DNA of 64,000 nt. Origin: Zingiber officinale. Lineage: Eukaryota; Streptophyta; Magnoliopsida; Zingiberales; Zingiberaceae. The notes under the pieces are model-generated. The model worked only from the letters and a program-made list of their open reading frames with translations. It was not told the origin of the DNA and did no database searches. The DNA lies in NCBI RefSeq assembly GCF_018446385.1, contig NC_056000.1, positions 35,067,511 to 35,131,510 on the forward strand. The letters run 5' to 3'. Both the position numbers and the translations under genes were made by a program. This document shows positions 33,971 through 46,822 of this stretch, in pieces (the stretch's first letter is position 1; each line of letters opens with the position of its first letter).

Positions 33971-36277
33971 ATGGCGCTGACCAACTTCATCGTGACGGTA
34001 GTGGGTGTAACCGCCGCCGTCCTCCTCCTCCGAAGCGACGTGAAGCAGTCTGCCTCCATCTTCCGACGCAACGTGCGCCACATCCGCCAGTGGCTCGAAG
34101 AAGAATCCGCCTCCGCTTCCAAGTAAGGAAAAAAAATGCAGCTTTGGAAACATAGGCACTCGGAACCAACTGTTTTCCTTAATATAATTTGATTCCTGAA
34201 ACAGATTATTAAAATGGTTGTCTATGTGCATATATATTTGCTGATTGCTTCTTTGCTTGATCGATTACCAGTTGAGCTGTGAGGTTCCTTTAGGTTTCTT
34301 CTGAATACGAGATAGGTTTTCACATATAAGTCATCACTCCATGTTTAGATATTTGGACCATATATTTAAAATTAGGTAGGTTAATCATATTTCTAGATGT
34401 CGAAATATGGTACCTTTGGTGTTTGTCATCTCCCTTCTAGATGCCAATCGTAATGCCATGTTTTGCACGTTGCAGTTAACAACTTCATTGACAACTTTAA
34501 ATTTGTTTGAGACACATTTTATAAGAATGCAAAGCATGTTTTTTGATTAACATGCCTTTATAGCCTCAGAAGGATTGAGAGTTTAAAATATTTATTGTTA
34601 ATGGACTTTTTTACTTTCAACTGAATAAACAAAAGCAATTTCCAAAGAGTGGTTGCAATTTTGCCAAGCTTATGTGAATAGAATCCAATTTTGAAGTTGT
34701 CATAAGATTGAGTTCATAAGATTGAGTTCGATGATAGTGTTAAGAATGCAAAGCATGTTTTTTGATTAACATGCCTTTATAGCCTCAGAAGGATTGAGAG
34801 TTTGAAATATTTATTGTTAATGGACTTTTTTACTTTCAACTGAATAAACAAAAGCAATTTCCAAACAGTGGTTGCAATTTTGCCAAGCTTATGTGAATAG
34901 AATCCAATTTTGAAGTTGTCATAAGATTGAGTTCGATGATAGTGGTTAGGCTTCTCCTTGCAATTTCCTAACAAAACTTTAGTTAGATTAGATCTACCCT
35001 TGGACTAGACCCAAGCCTTGAATTAGATTCCAAATCCACAACCTCCCCTCTCCTTTTTTTTAAATGCTGGATTTACTTGAATATAATATAGATTTGGTTT
35101 CTGGCTACACAGATGGACACAGGCTTTGCCTTCTCTGTAAGGATGGCATAGAATACGCTTGCTGGAACAGACATGTCGGATGAATCAGGACAAGAGTTGG
35201 TGCTGTCAGGATGAGGAAGATGTGGCCGATGGTGGTCACAGCTAGCGTGATAACAGACTGTGGCCTCAGAGAATCTGTGTAGGGATGGTGATGCCAGGAG
35301 ATCATCTTGAGATGTTGCATAGGGAAAAGACAGGTTGGGATGTCATGGGTGATGCAGATCACAGTGATAGAGGCTGGGAAAAAGTCGAAGATTGGGATGT
35401 TGTGCTTCTTGGGGGTTGATGGCATCACATACAATGGAAGATGGAGCATGACGGTGGTGATGATTCAGGCCTTCAATGGTGCTGACCAATTCTGTGGGGG
35501 TGCGCATTGTGGTTTGCAGTAGTAATTGTGGAAGGAATACCATGATCAAGGTGTGGTCAAACAGCCAGCATGGAATTTTGCAATGCAAATCAATGGCACT
35601 AGGTGTGGGAACAATGTTGCTTGGAATTGCACTGGCAGAAGACAGATGCAATGCAGTTGGGAAATGAGTACATAGAGGAATCTCTTTGATGTTGGTGCAC
35701 ATAGTGAGGGTGGCCAATGACAGAAGGAGGGTCGGTGGCATTAGTGTAGTGTAATAGAAATATCAAACATTGAATCAGTTAAGAATTCAACTATGATATC
35801 AATCAACTGATGCAACATTAGAATTAAACCATTAAATCGCACAGAAACTTGAGATGAAATTGATGAAGAGATAAGTTTAAATTGCAAAGTTGTGTCTAGA
35901 GTTGGAAGTAACATTCACTTCACTATAACTATATATTTTGGGTTTGTTGACAACAAACAAGAAATATCTTTATTATATTTTCCACCTAAAACCAATTGTT
36001 TATATGACTGCCTCTGGTTTTTGACACACTAGTAAAGTTGTGCATGACAATTCTGAATAGTGCCCTCTAATGATTCATTTAAGTGCATCATGGAGGTTCT
36101 AATGCTCAATCTCCCTTTATAGTTTAATGAAAATGTTTCCATTTATCGTTGTGTTTCTGGTCTCTGCCTTTACGTTATACATCATCTATCTTCTACAGAT
36201 CCATGGAACGATCTGCACCAAAGGAATTGGATTCTCAGGCAGTGAAGAAAGACATTCCCAAGGATGAGAAGCATTAG
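33971..36277 (+). CDS. Small plant-specific single-pass membrane protein
   Basis: Two exons, 33971-34122 and 36199-36277 (GT-AG, matching phase), encode 76 residues. An N-terminal hydrophobic segment (TNFIVTVVGVTAAVLLL) is followed by a basic amphipathic stretch, SDVKQSASIFRRNVRHIRQW, and a highly charged Lys/Glu tail ending KKDIPKDEKH. I recognise the pattern as an uncharacterised plant protein family with this conserved RRNVRHIR core; no function is known to me. The intron is 2.1 kb and contains a 219-bp tandem duplication. The gene lies head-to-head with the DUF616 gene. Good start context (GACGATGGCG). Confidence 0.85.
34522..34950 (+). repeat. 219-bp tandem duplication in an intron
   Basis: The sequence starting 'aagaatgcaaagcatg' at 34523 recurs at 34742, an offset of 219 bp, with a few substitutions (for example gtttaaaat/gtttgaaat). 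It lies inside the intron of the small membrane protein gene. The first copy also ends in a doubled 'cataagattgagttc'. Confidence 0.85.
35100..35760. other. Intron segment of higher GC content, unidentified
   Basis: This part of the same intron is richer in G on the plus strand and has overlapping open frames on both strands (the longest are 35105-35449 and 35343-35741 on minus). Reading the frames I found no recognisable domain and no continuous gene. It might be a degraded insertion. Nothing is called. Confidence 0.3.
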
Positions 36278-36528
36278 AACAAAAGAGGCTCCAATGGATA
36301 TAGTTCATAACTTCATAGTGTTTTCTCAGGCAGTTTTGTTCTTTGCTTTTTCCTCTCAAATAAGAGTTATTCAGAGATTCTTGTGTCATAGAGAATAACT
36401 ACTGGCAAGACCTTTTCAACAAGGATCAAACAATTCGGTATTATTATTTATTTTTGGTGATGTAGGTGTCCGGGTTTCAGTTGATTAATTCTGAAAAAAG
36501 TTGGCCTTTATCGGTTTGTCTATCTGAC

Positions 36529-36612
<84 letters not shown>

Positions 36613-37054
36613 TAAAAAGTTGTAAGAGTTGGAATGGTATGTTATTTTTCTTGCTGTCAAAAAAACTTGAGTTGAAGAAACTTTGGAAATAAAATGCTTT
36701 GTGGAATTGTTATATTAGGAGAGTTTCATATAGTATTTGAGATATAGTAGTTCGTGAAATTGTTTTTATTTTTAGTTTTATTTTGTAAAAAATAAAATTT
36801 CAAAATTTTAAAATATAAATACATAAATCTTTACACCATTAATAAATTCAAAGGTGTTAAGACTTTAAAATACTTTTATGTATAAATCCTGTATATGTTT
36901 CTCAAATGAATTATTTTTAAAAAATCTAGTATAACATTTGTAATTTATCTTTTTAATGTTTGAGCTATTTTTAAAAATAAAATTTGCAATTTCTTTATTT
37001 TTTATCTTCGGAGAAAATGAAATCGTTAGAATAATCACAGGAAAAAACAAAAAT
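36278..37054. other. Intergenic DNA with a long (TA)n microsatellite
   Basis: An uninterrupted TA repeat occupies about 36533-36609, roughly 38 units. The rest is AT-rich without genes and includes the 3' UTR of the small membrane protein gene. Confidence 0.8.
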
Positions 37055-37127
37055 TCCATTGCCGGGATTTGAACCCGGGTCGCCTGGGTGAAAGCCAGGT
37101 ATCCTAACCGGACTAGACGACAATGGA
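37055..37127 (-). tRNA. trnE-UUC: tRNA-Glu (anticodon UUC)
   Basis: The minus strand gives a 73-nt cloverleaf. The acceptor stem pairs TCCATTG with CAATGGA. The anticodon stem CCTGG/CCAGG encloses the loop CTTTCAC, so the anticodon is TTC. The T arm is ACCCGGGTTCGAATCCCGGC-like, with GTTCGAATC. No intron is present and CCA is not encoded, as in nuclear genes. On the minus strand a T-rich run (AAAT/TTTTTG) follows within about 10 bases, suitable as a pol III terminator. The sequence matches the plant nuclear tRNA-Glu pattern. Confidence 0.97.
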
Positions 37128-37194
37128 TTTGTTGTACGATTATTTATTTTAAATTATTTTAATATAAAACATCTATTCTGTTGTGCAAAAAGAA

Positions 37195-37700
37195 CTTTAT
37201 TTTTCATAGAAAATTAATAATTGTTTTATTTAAAAGAAACAAAACTATAATAATACTCATAAAATATTAATTTTTTTTTTTAAAAAAGAAATCAAATATG
37301 AGGCTTTAGTTTTATTGACTTTCAAAATTATAAGCAAAGTGAAAGGCCAATTAAACAACGAAAGATCACAACAACGTGATAGAACTTGCAAAAGCTTTGT
37401 GAAAGGCAACTCATTCTGTCACTTATCATCTCCACAAAGAGCTTTATTTTTCATAGAAAATTAACAATTGTTTTATTTAAAAGAAACAAAACTAATAATA
37501 CTCATAAAATATTACTATTTTTTTTTAAAAAAAAGAAATCAAATATGAGGCTTTAGTTTTATTGAGTTTCAAAATTATAAGCAAAGTGAAAGGCCAATTA
37601 AACAACGAAAGATCACAACAACATATCACACCAACGTGATAGAACTTGCAAAAGCATTGTGAAAGGCAACTCATTCTGTCACTTATCATCTCCACAAAGC
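37195..37700 (+). repeat. 247-bp tandem duplication
   Basis: 'ctttatttttcatagaaaatta' starts at 37195 and again at 37442, and the following 240 bases match with small indels. It includes the phrase 'gtgaaaggcaactcattctgtcacttatcatctccacaaag' at the end of both copies. It is non-coding and lies just left of the foldback element. Confidence 0.85.
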
Positions 37701-40700
37701 TTTTATGACCCCCCAAAAAAAAATTGCACAAGTTTTTTTTTCCGACAATTTATCAAAAGATGTACTTAGAGTTATGAATTGATCAAAAGACGTATCATAC
37801 TTTGATATTTATCAAATAGCACACTCAAGTTTTTATTCTTTCCATTCTACCCCTCAATCATTTGTCAATCTCTTTCCTTTTTTTTTCATGCAATTTTTTT
37901 TTCTCTTCCCTCTCTTCAATGCACGCATCCTCTCTTCTCTTTCCTTCCATCTTCTCCTTCCTCACTCTTTGGGAGATATGCATGCATGCAAAGCATAACA
38001 TGTGCTTGATATTATTTTATATCAGGCTCACGGGATTAGAGTTTAACGTGCTTTCTTTAATAACATTTTAACAAAACCCACTGATGAACCTAGATACCTC
38101 GGATTAGACTCATTTCAGGTCCTATAGATTTCTGAGACTGCAAGGAGTCCAACGGTACTGTCCATTTCATATTTTGACTTCTCCGAAGGTGTTAAAATAT
38201 GATCAAAAGAATCGGTTAAAACAACCTAATGTGGACCTGATATGAACGTTGGGCCTGATATGGTTCCATATCAGGCCCAACGTGGCCTGGTATGAACCAT
38301 ATCAGGCCCATGTTGGATTGTTTTAGTTGATTTTTTCTATAACATTTTAACACCTCCGAATTAGTCAAAATATGCAATGGATTGCACCATTTGATTCCTT
38401 ACAAGCTCATAAATCCACAGGACTTGAAATGAATGTAATCTGTGGTCTTTAGGTCCATCAGTGTGTTTTGATCGAAACCCACCGATGGACCTAGAGACCT
38501 CAGATTGCACCCATTTCAGTTCCTATGGATTTATGAGATTTCAAGGAGTTAAAATATGTTATCAATTGTTTATTTCGACTTTTTCGGAGGTGATATAATA
38601 TAATAAGAAAGAATCTATACAAATTTTCACGTTGGACCTTAAACATATATCAGAAGTTAATTCTTTTCCTCTATCAGATATCAACAACTAGTCAATGCTT
38701 ATTTACTAGGGTTGTACATCAATTATTAGTCTTCAAGTTCATCTTTCAATAACATATTGATTATTACTTTAACTTGGGATGAAAATGAACAGATCTATTA
38801 TGCTACATAATTTTTTAGCAACACAACAAAAGCAACATTTGCTAAGATAGCAGGCATAGGTGAGGAGCATAAGATGCTGATCCTCTTTCACTAACGAACT
38901 TTGAGGAAGAATCATAATACAGTAAATATGTATCAGCAAAGATAAAAATCACAACACAGTAATCATGGAGATTTTTCCATATTACATTATATCACCTCCG
39001 AGAAGTCGAAATAAACAATTGATAGCATATTTTAATTCCTTGAAATCTCATAAATCCATAGGAATTGAAATGGGTGCAATCTGAGGTCTCTAGGTCTATC
39101 AGTGAGTTTCGATCAAAACCCACTGATGGACCTAGAGACCTCAGATTGCACCATTTTAAGTCCTGTGAATTTCTGAGGTTGCAAGGAATTGAATGGTGTC
39201 GTCCATTGCATATTTTGACTGATCCGGAAGTGTTAAAGTGTTATAGAAAAAATCAGTTAAAACAAAACATGAGCCTGATATAAACCATATCAGGCCCATT
39301 GATGCTGCACACCTACGAAAACTGCATAGGGTTTGCCAAAAACTATGCTAACAGGATTGGTGTGTAGCATAATAAAACCAGCTCTTATACAATCTTTTAG
39401 TGACACCAACCTCTCTTTGTGTTGGAGTAAATTTCCATGGCATTCCATCAGCAACATCAGCATTAAACTGAACAATCACATCCCTGCCAACTTAGCTATT
39501 TCTTTTACATTTAAGCTTTCATTTACAACACTGTTGCATGTCCAACTTAATTATTTCTTTTTTTCTTATCATTAATGTTTGACTAAATAAATCCTCATTC
39601 TAATTAACTTAAAATCTTTAATTTCCTATGGTTTGAGTTTACTTCATCTAAATTCATCGATTAGCAAAATATGCTCAGCAGATGATACACATCAAAGGGT
39701 TTAACATTAACAATCTAGTAAGTCTGCTTAGTACTAATGTAAAGAACTAAAAGAAAAATGACATAAGCATACAGTTGAAAGCACTCAACAATTCATTTTT
39801 TTTTTCTTTTTTTTGAAGTTTTAACACATATTCCTTTACTCAGATCCAACACAAATAAATTCTTTGTAAACAAAACAAACCATGTGCATATATCCAAATA
39901 CTATTATTTTCTTGGCATTTCTTGATGAGTTGCCAAATTAAATAAATAGCATATCTAGTTAATTCTCTATTATAAAATCTTAATTGATTCCAGAAATCTT
40001 TGTTTCCCTGCTTATTTTCCTCTCAAATTAACTCTTGAATTTTGATAATGAATCATTCATGTGATCTATTATTAAACAATTTGTGAATTTTATTCATATA
40101 AGAAGAATATCTTCCAATCATTAGACATTTTATTAATCACCAAAATTTTGAAAAAAAAATTGATTAACAAAACTAACTTGATCTACTATGCTTTCCAAAC
40201 TTATTCAGAACTAAGGAGAACTATTCTATAGGAAAATAAATAGTTTTCTTATTTAATTCTTCTAAAATCAATCTATCAATGAACAACAACTACCTCAATT
40301 GTAGTTTTCTAAAGATAAGGAAAGAATGATCACCTCGAATTCCCTCTGCAGTTTTTGACAAACCCTTTGTAGTTTTCTTAGGTGTGTAACATCAATGGGC
40401 CTGATATGGAACCATATCAGACCCATGGTGGGCCTGATATGGTTTCATATCAGACCCACGTTAGGCTATTTTAATTTATTTTTTTATAACATTTTAACAC
40501 CTTCGGACTAGTGATGTATGCTTCAACTGTATGCTTGTGTCCAATACAGTATGCTTCAACTGTATATTACTGGTGTTAAAACTTCAAAAAAGAAAAAAGG
40601 GAAAAAAAAAAGTGAATTGTTGAGTGCTTCCAACTGTATGCTTATGCCATTTTTCTTTTAGTTCTTTACATTAGTACTAAGCAGACTTACTAGATTGTTA

Positions 40701-43474
40701 ATGTTAAACCCCTTGATGTGTATCATGAGCATATTTTGCTAATCGGTGAATTTAGTTGAAGTAAACTCAGATCATAGGAAATTAAAGATTTTAAGTTAAT
40801 TAGAATGGGGATTTATTTAGTCAAACATTAATGATAAGAAAAAAGAAATAGTTAAGTTGGGCATGCAACAATGTTGTAAATGAAAGCTTAAATGTAAAAG
40901 AAATAGTTAAGTTGACAGGGATGTGATTGTTCAGTTTAATGTTGATGTTGCTGATGGAATGCCATGGAAATTTACTCCAACACAAAGAGTGGTTGGTGTC
41001 ATTAAAAGATTATATAAGAGCTGGTTTTATTGTGCTGCACACCAATCTTGTTAGCATAGTTTTTGGCAAATCCTCTGCAGTTTTCGTAGGTGTACAACAT
41101 CAATAGGCCTGATATGGTTTATATCATGCCCACGTTGGGCCTGATATGGTTTATATTAGGCCCACGTTGGGCTTGATATAAACCATATCAGACCTATGTT
41201 GGATTGTTTTAGCTGATTTTTTCTATAACACTTTAACACCTCTGGATCAGTCAAAATATGCAATGGATGACACCATTCGATTCCTTGTAATCTCAGAAAT
41301 TCACAGGACTTGAAATGAGTGCAATCTGAGGTCTTTAAGTTCATCAGTGGGTTTTGACCGAAACTCACTGATAGACCTAGAGACCTCAGATTGCACCCAT
41401 TTCAGTTCCTATGGATTTATGAGGTTTCAAGGAGTTAAAATATACTATCAATTGTTTATTTCAGCTTCTCGGAGGTGATATAATGTAATATGAAAAAATC
41501 TTCATGATTACTGTGTTGTGATTTTTATCCTTGCTGATACATATTTACTGTATTATGATTCTTCCTCAAAGTTCGTTAGTGAAAGAGGATCAACATCTTA
41601 TGCTCCTCACCTATGCCTGCTATCTTAGCAAATGTTGCTTTTGTTGTGTTGCTAAAAAAATTGTGTAGCATAATAGATCTGTTCACTTTCATCCCGAGTT
41701 AAAGTAATAATCAATATGTTATTGAAAGATGAACATGAAGACTGATAATTGATGTACAACCCTAGTAAATAAGCATTGACTAGTTGTCGATATTTGATAG
41801 AGGAAAAGAATTAACTTCTGATACATGTTTAAGGTCCAACGTGAAATTTTTTACAGATTCTTTCTTATTATATTATAGCATCTCCGAGAAGCCGAAATAA
41901 ACAATTGATAGCATATTTTAACTCCTTGAAACCTCATAAATCCATAGGAACTGTGATCCTGTCCGAACCAGAAGTCAACAGACGCTGGGCACGTGGCGCT
42001 CCAAGGCTCGCTGATGTAGATCTCCAACTAGTGTCGAGATGCTCCGGCTATCCTGCACAGAAGTCGAGCCGGGAAGGGGATTCCCAGCGACGACCCTCCG
42101 ACGCTCAAGTCAGGTAAATCACGATGAACAAGGTGGCTCCAGAAGTCTCAGAGTACGTACCAGAATCCTCCTGCCGGTGAAACCTGAGGTTCTTTATATA
42201 GAGCGGTGTCAAGTTTGGGCACGCGTACCGAAGTGCATAAGTGTCCTCTGTCCTTTCCTCGGTATGTGGCTGTCAGAAAGCTTACCTGACCCATATCGCT
42301 ACAGTCAGAGCATGCCCTCGATGGGACAGCGGAATCCCGAAGTGCATAAGTGTCCTCTGTCCTTTCCTAGGTACGCGGCTGTCAGAAAGTTTACCTGACC
42401 CATATCGCTACAGTCAAAGCATGCCCTCGATGGGACAGCAGAATCCCCTGTCACAAGATTTGGAGCATGGCACACACGTGAAACCTACAGGTTGTCAAAG
42501 AAAGAAATCCTCTGACCTTTTCCTTTGCTCCAAACTTGTAGTCCGAGCGGACGGATACCTAAACATCCGACCGGACATCCGCAATGGTTTACTTGTGCTT
42601 TGTGGAGACTAACAAACAGGGGTGCTTTATGACTGTGGTCGGTCAAAAGGTCAGCTCGGTCCATGACCTTTTTAACTGAGCGTCGGAACCCCGATTTGAC
42701 AGGGTGCCTCCCAACTATAAGTGCTAGCCGGCCGGACCCCTCCAGGTACTCGATTCCATCGGCCGGCCGGCAGTCCAATCGAACCGGCCGTCTACGGCCG
42801 TCCGTCCGGTCGGACCACACTCTCCTCTGGGTGGGTGGCTGTTCCGGTGACTTCCACTTGGCGTTGACTTTGCAAGAAAAAGGGGGGGCCCACTCTTACT
42901 ACCGGATCACTTGCCTTCCCTTCAAGTCTAGTCGAAGGAGGCGCATAGTCCGACTGACTGGACTGTGAGTCTAGCCGAACGGCTCATTCATGATGGTATT
43001 CTCCGCCCGGTCAGCCGTAGAGATGTCCTTGAATGAGTCAGTGATGGCCTTCACCGGATCTCCTCGCGTTCTGCGCCAATCTTCGCCATCAAGGTTGATC
43101 ATACCTTCATTAAATGCTCCGAACGATTGACTGCCACGTGGAGCGATGCCCTCGGAATACGGAGGCGGCAGCGTGATATTTTGATGTGACCGAAGCAATT
43201 CGAAATATACGGCTAGATGTATGCTTTGATTCCCGTGACCTGGATCCGACGGTGGAGGCCGCCCGGCCCTCACCCTATAAATTCTTCATTTCCTCCTCAC
43301 CTTCACACGCCTCCGTCACCTCTACTGTTGCTCTCTGCGCTCTGGAGCTCCGGCGATCTCGCTTCTGCCCTTTGACGCTATCCGGCGCCTTTCTTCGATC
43401 CCTCTTCCCCCAGTAAGGTTTTAGATCTTTCCTTTTTCCTTTCCGATATCCAATTCGCACTTCTGCTCTAGTTT

Positions 43475-45611
43475 TTGAAACTCCATTTCCTCGTCTTTGA
43501 AACTTCCTTTTTGATTTCTTCTATCCCGATCATGGCCAGTTCTTCTCATCCCGAAGAACAATCCTTAGGCCCATGGTATACTACCATGCGATCTCGTTTC
43601 GAACAACGGGATTTTGATATTTTGGCTGACAATTTCGAAATCCCCGAGGATATCGAAGTTCGCCTAGCTGGTCCTGCCGCTCGGCCTCACAGACCACCGC
43701 GTGGCGGTTTCTGTGTCTTTCGCGACCAATTCATCGCCGGTCTGCGGTTCCCCGTACATCCTTTTATAGTAGACGTTTGTAACTATTTTAGCGTGCCGCT
43801 CGGAAGTTTAGTACCAAATACCTTTCGTCTGCTCTGCGGCGTTGTCGTTTTGTTTAAGATTCACAACATCCCCCTCCGACCGGAGGTCTTCTTTTACTTC
43901 TATTATCCTAAGCAAGCTGAGCCGGGCACCTTTATGTTCCAAGCTCGGCCCGGTCTGGTCTTCTTCAATAAACTACCCACTTCCAATAAACATTGGAAGG
44001 ACTATTATTTCTATATCCGCATGCCCAGTCAGCCAAACTTTCCGACCCAGTGGCAAGTCAGTCTACCTCCCCCTCCCGAACTGAAGAAATTCAAGACCCG
44101 ACCGGATTATCTTCACGCCGCAAATGTACTAGCCGGTCTACGGCTTGACATCAACAAGCTTCTTCACGAGGGAGTGATGTACATTTTTGGGCTGAGTCCT
44201 ATACGGACCCCACTTCCGACCGGCTTCGGTAAGAACTTTGCTTTGGCACTTGCTTTAATTGCTAACTGATTTCTTTTTCTCTTCCTGCAGCTGACATCGT
44301 CATGGACTCGGTGATGGCCGGCGTTCTAAAGAGAAAGGCAGCGGCGCTTTGGCATTCAACCGGTCGGCTTCAACGAAGGAGAAAGCGGCACAGCTGAATC
44401 GGCCGCTCAGGCTTCTCTCCCAGAGCCAGCGGCTGGAGCTACTCCTAGCCAAGAACCTTCCGTTCCGGAGGAAGGGTCCGTTCCGGGAGGAGAGCGACCT
44501 CTTCAACAAAAGAGGCGCCGAGTGGAGACCCCTCTCCGCTCAGCTACTTCCGCCGTTCAGCCCTCCGCTCGGGCTACTACAAGCGCTCGCGGGAAGGCGC
44601 CAGTGGTCGAGACCATTTCATTCGATCAGACCCCCTCTCGACTGGAAGCGCCAGTGGACCCTCTTGAGGCCGTTCCAGTTAGCGTCCTTCCGCCTGCTTC
44701 CCGCCGCGATCCCTGGTCATGGCCGCACAGTACGGGCTACTCTTCATCTCCCTACTGAAGAGTTGCTGCCGGAGTGACCGGACAACCGTGCCCGAGCCGC
44801 TCGGGCGCGCGTAGCACTGATCCCTCTCCAGAACTTAGCCAACAGCCACATGCAAGCGGCTACGGGGGTAAGTTCTTCGTTGTTTTTTGTTTTTTGTTTT
44901 GCCTAAAATATTTCCGCTCGGCTTCTAACAACTGCGCCTTCTCGTTTCAGAGGTGGGTGGAAGAGATAGCCGTTTCCAGCCGTCTGGCTATGGCGGACGA
45001 GGAGATAAGGCAACTGCGGGCGGCAGGTGGTCCGAGCGGCTCCCAAGGACCTTCCTACTCTGAGCTGCAAAAAGAGCTGAAGACAGCTCAAACTCTGTTG
45101 GCTGCTGAGCAGAAGAAAACAGCTGACCAGGCCCACGCCCTAGCCGAGTCCGAGCGACAGGTCAAGTCGCTTGACACAAAGATAACTCTTGCCACCACTC
45201 GGAAGAACACAGCCATCTCCGATCTGGAGAAGAAAAACGTGGAGGCCCGGGGCCTGGAGTCGAAGATAAAAGAGCTGACGGAGCAGCTCGATCGGGAGAA
45301 GGCAGGCCGCTCGGCTGATGCGGAGAAGATCGAACGTCTGAATGAGGCCCTCACAAGCTCCCAGGCAACCTTCAAAGAATACCAGGATGCCGAGCCGAGT
45401 CGCCGCTCTCCGACAAAGCCACATCCGATCGCCCGAGTTCTCGGAGAAAATTTGCGAGCGGATGTACTCGGCTTTCGACTTGGCCATTACGGCTACTATG
45501 ACCTATCTGAAGTCGAAGGGCCTTCTTCCGGAGTCCACCAATATTCCGGCCGGTGATCAGGTGGAGCTTCTGAGCAATATTCCGAGGGACCTCTACGACT
45601 ACATCGAGTAA
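43475..45611 (+). CDS. Antisense gene of the Tat-type element (gypsy-type 'transposase-like' domain plus coiled coil)
   Basis: This reads opposite to gag, between the gag region and the 3' LTR. The frame at 43475-44269 (a second ATG, at about 43532, is in a better context) has the plant 'putative gypsy type transposon' domain: RSRFEQRDFDILADNF, GGFCVFRDQFIAGLRFPVHP, LGSLVPNTFRLL. Splice-like signals occur at 44229 (GTAAGA)/44290 and 44868 (GTAAGT)/44950. The downstream frame (to about 45556) encodes a long Glu/Lys/Leu coiled coil. Antisense ORFs in this position are known in Tat elements such as Grande; their role is unknown. It is a retroelement component, so it is not counted as a host gene. 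Confidence 0.6.
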
Positions 45612-45934
45612 TTCTTGTAATTTAGCCGCTCGGCTGATCATGAACCTTTTTGTATTTAGGCCACTCGGCCTAAGGTTTTAATTTTAATGAAATGCTTTCC
45701 TTTCGTGTATTTTATCTTCTTGCACTGTCCCCTTGCTAACACTTGTGCTGTCCGCTCATCTCCTGTCACATCACACCTTTGGAGAATAGCTGGAGTATTT
45801 TCTCCAGCTCTTCCGTTCGGCCGCACATAATTCTGTGTTGCTACCAAGAATCGCTGGTTATGAGACGATCCGAACCTCTCGATGTTCAACCTCGGAGCTC
45901 GACGGTTGGCCTGCTCGGATTATTTATAGACGCC

Positions 45935-46620
45935 GACTCGTCTCTCGATTTTTAACGACGGAGCTCGTCGGCGCGATTATTTATAGCCGGACGGCGTGGC
46001 TCTCGATCTTTAACGACGGTGCTCGTCGGTCTTCCGCTCGGAGAGTTTATAGACGCCGGCTCGTCTCTTGATCTTTAACGACGGTGCTCGTCGGCGCGGA
46101 TATTTATAGCCGGTCGGCGGGCTCTCGCTCTTTAACGACGGTGCTCGTCGGTCTTCCGCTCGGAGGGTTTATAGACGCCGGCTCGTCTCTTGATCTTTAA
46201 CGACGGTGCTCGTCGGCGCGGATATTTATAGCCGGACGGCGCGGCTCTCGATCTTTAACGACGGTGCTCGTCGGTCTTCCGCTCGGAGGGTTTATAGACG
46301 CCGGCTCGTCTCTTGATCTTTAACGACGGTGCTCGTCGGCGCGGATATTTATAGCCGGACGGCGCGGCTCTCGATCTTTAACGACGGTGCTCGTCGGTCT
46401 TCCGCTCGGAGGGTTTATAGACGCCGGCTCGTCTCTTGATCTTTAACGACGGTGCTCGTCGGCGCGGATATTTATAGCCGGTCGGCGCGGCTCTCGATCT
46501 TTAACGACGGTGCTCGTCGGTCTTCCGCTCGGAGGGTTTATAGACGCCGGCTCGTCTCTTGATCTTTAACGACGGTGCTCGTCGGCGCGGATATTTATAG
46601 CCGGTCGGCGCGGCTCTACG
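45935..46620. repeat. 123-bp tandem array inside the Tat-type element
   Basis: The phrase 'cttgatctttaacgacggtgctcgtcgg' starts at 46067, 46189, 46312, 46435 and 46558, a period of 122-123 bp, with about 5.5 units in all. Each unit is made of two related halves of about 61 bp, one carrying 'gcgcggatatttatagccgg', the other 'tcttccgctcggagggtttatagacgcc'. Internal tandem arrays are common in Tat/Ogre elements. Confidence 0.9.
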
Positions 46621-46822
46621 GTTTAACGTCTGGGCTAGACGGCCGTTAAGGCTAATTTTGACACTTCCGTTCGGCGTAGCTCTTTGCCTTTCCCCCAGCT
46701 TGGATAATGCCCTCCTGGCCGCACGGCTCAGGATCTACTTCATCGAGTATTTTGGCTCGGATAATATACCTCCGTCCGAATGGCATGGGGCCTTCGATCT
46801 TCGAGCGTTTGGCTCGACCCAT

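Noticed and set aside
35105-35741. Overlapping minus-strand frames of 114 and 132 codons inside the intron
   Set aside because: No recognisable domain, frames conflict and no splice structure joins them; more likely a chance effect of composition.
37030-37130. Organellar tRNA insertion
   Set aside because: The sequence fits the nuclear plant tRNA-Glu pattern and no organellar flanking genes are present.
43475-45611. Host gene with introns
   Set aside because: It lies wholly between the LTRs of the Tat-type element and carries a domain known from such elements.
45935-46620. CRISPR-like spaced repeat array
   Set aside because: Repeats are contiguous 123-bp units without unique spacers, in a plant retroelement.
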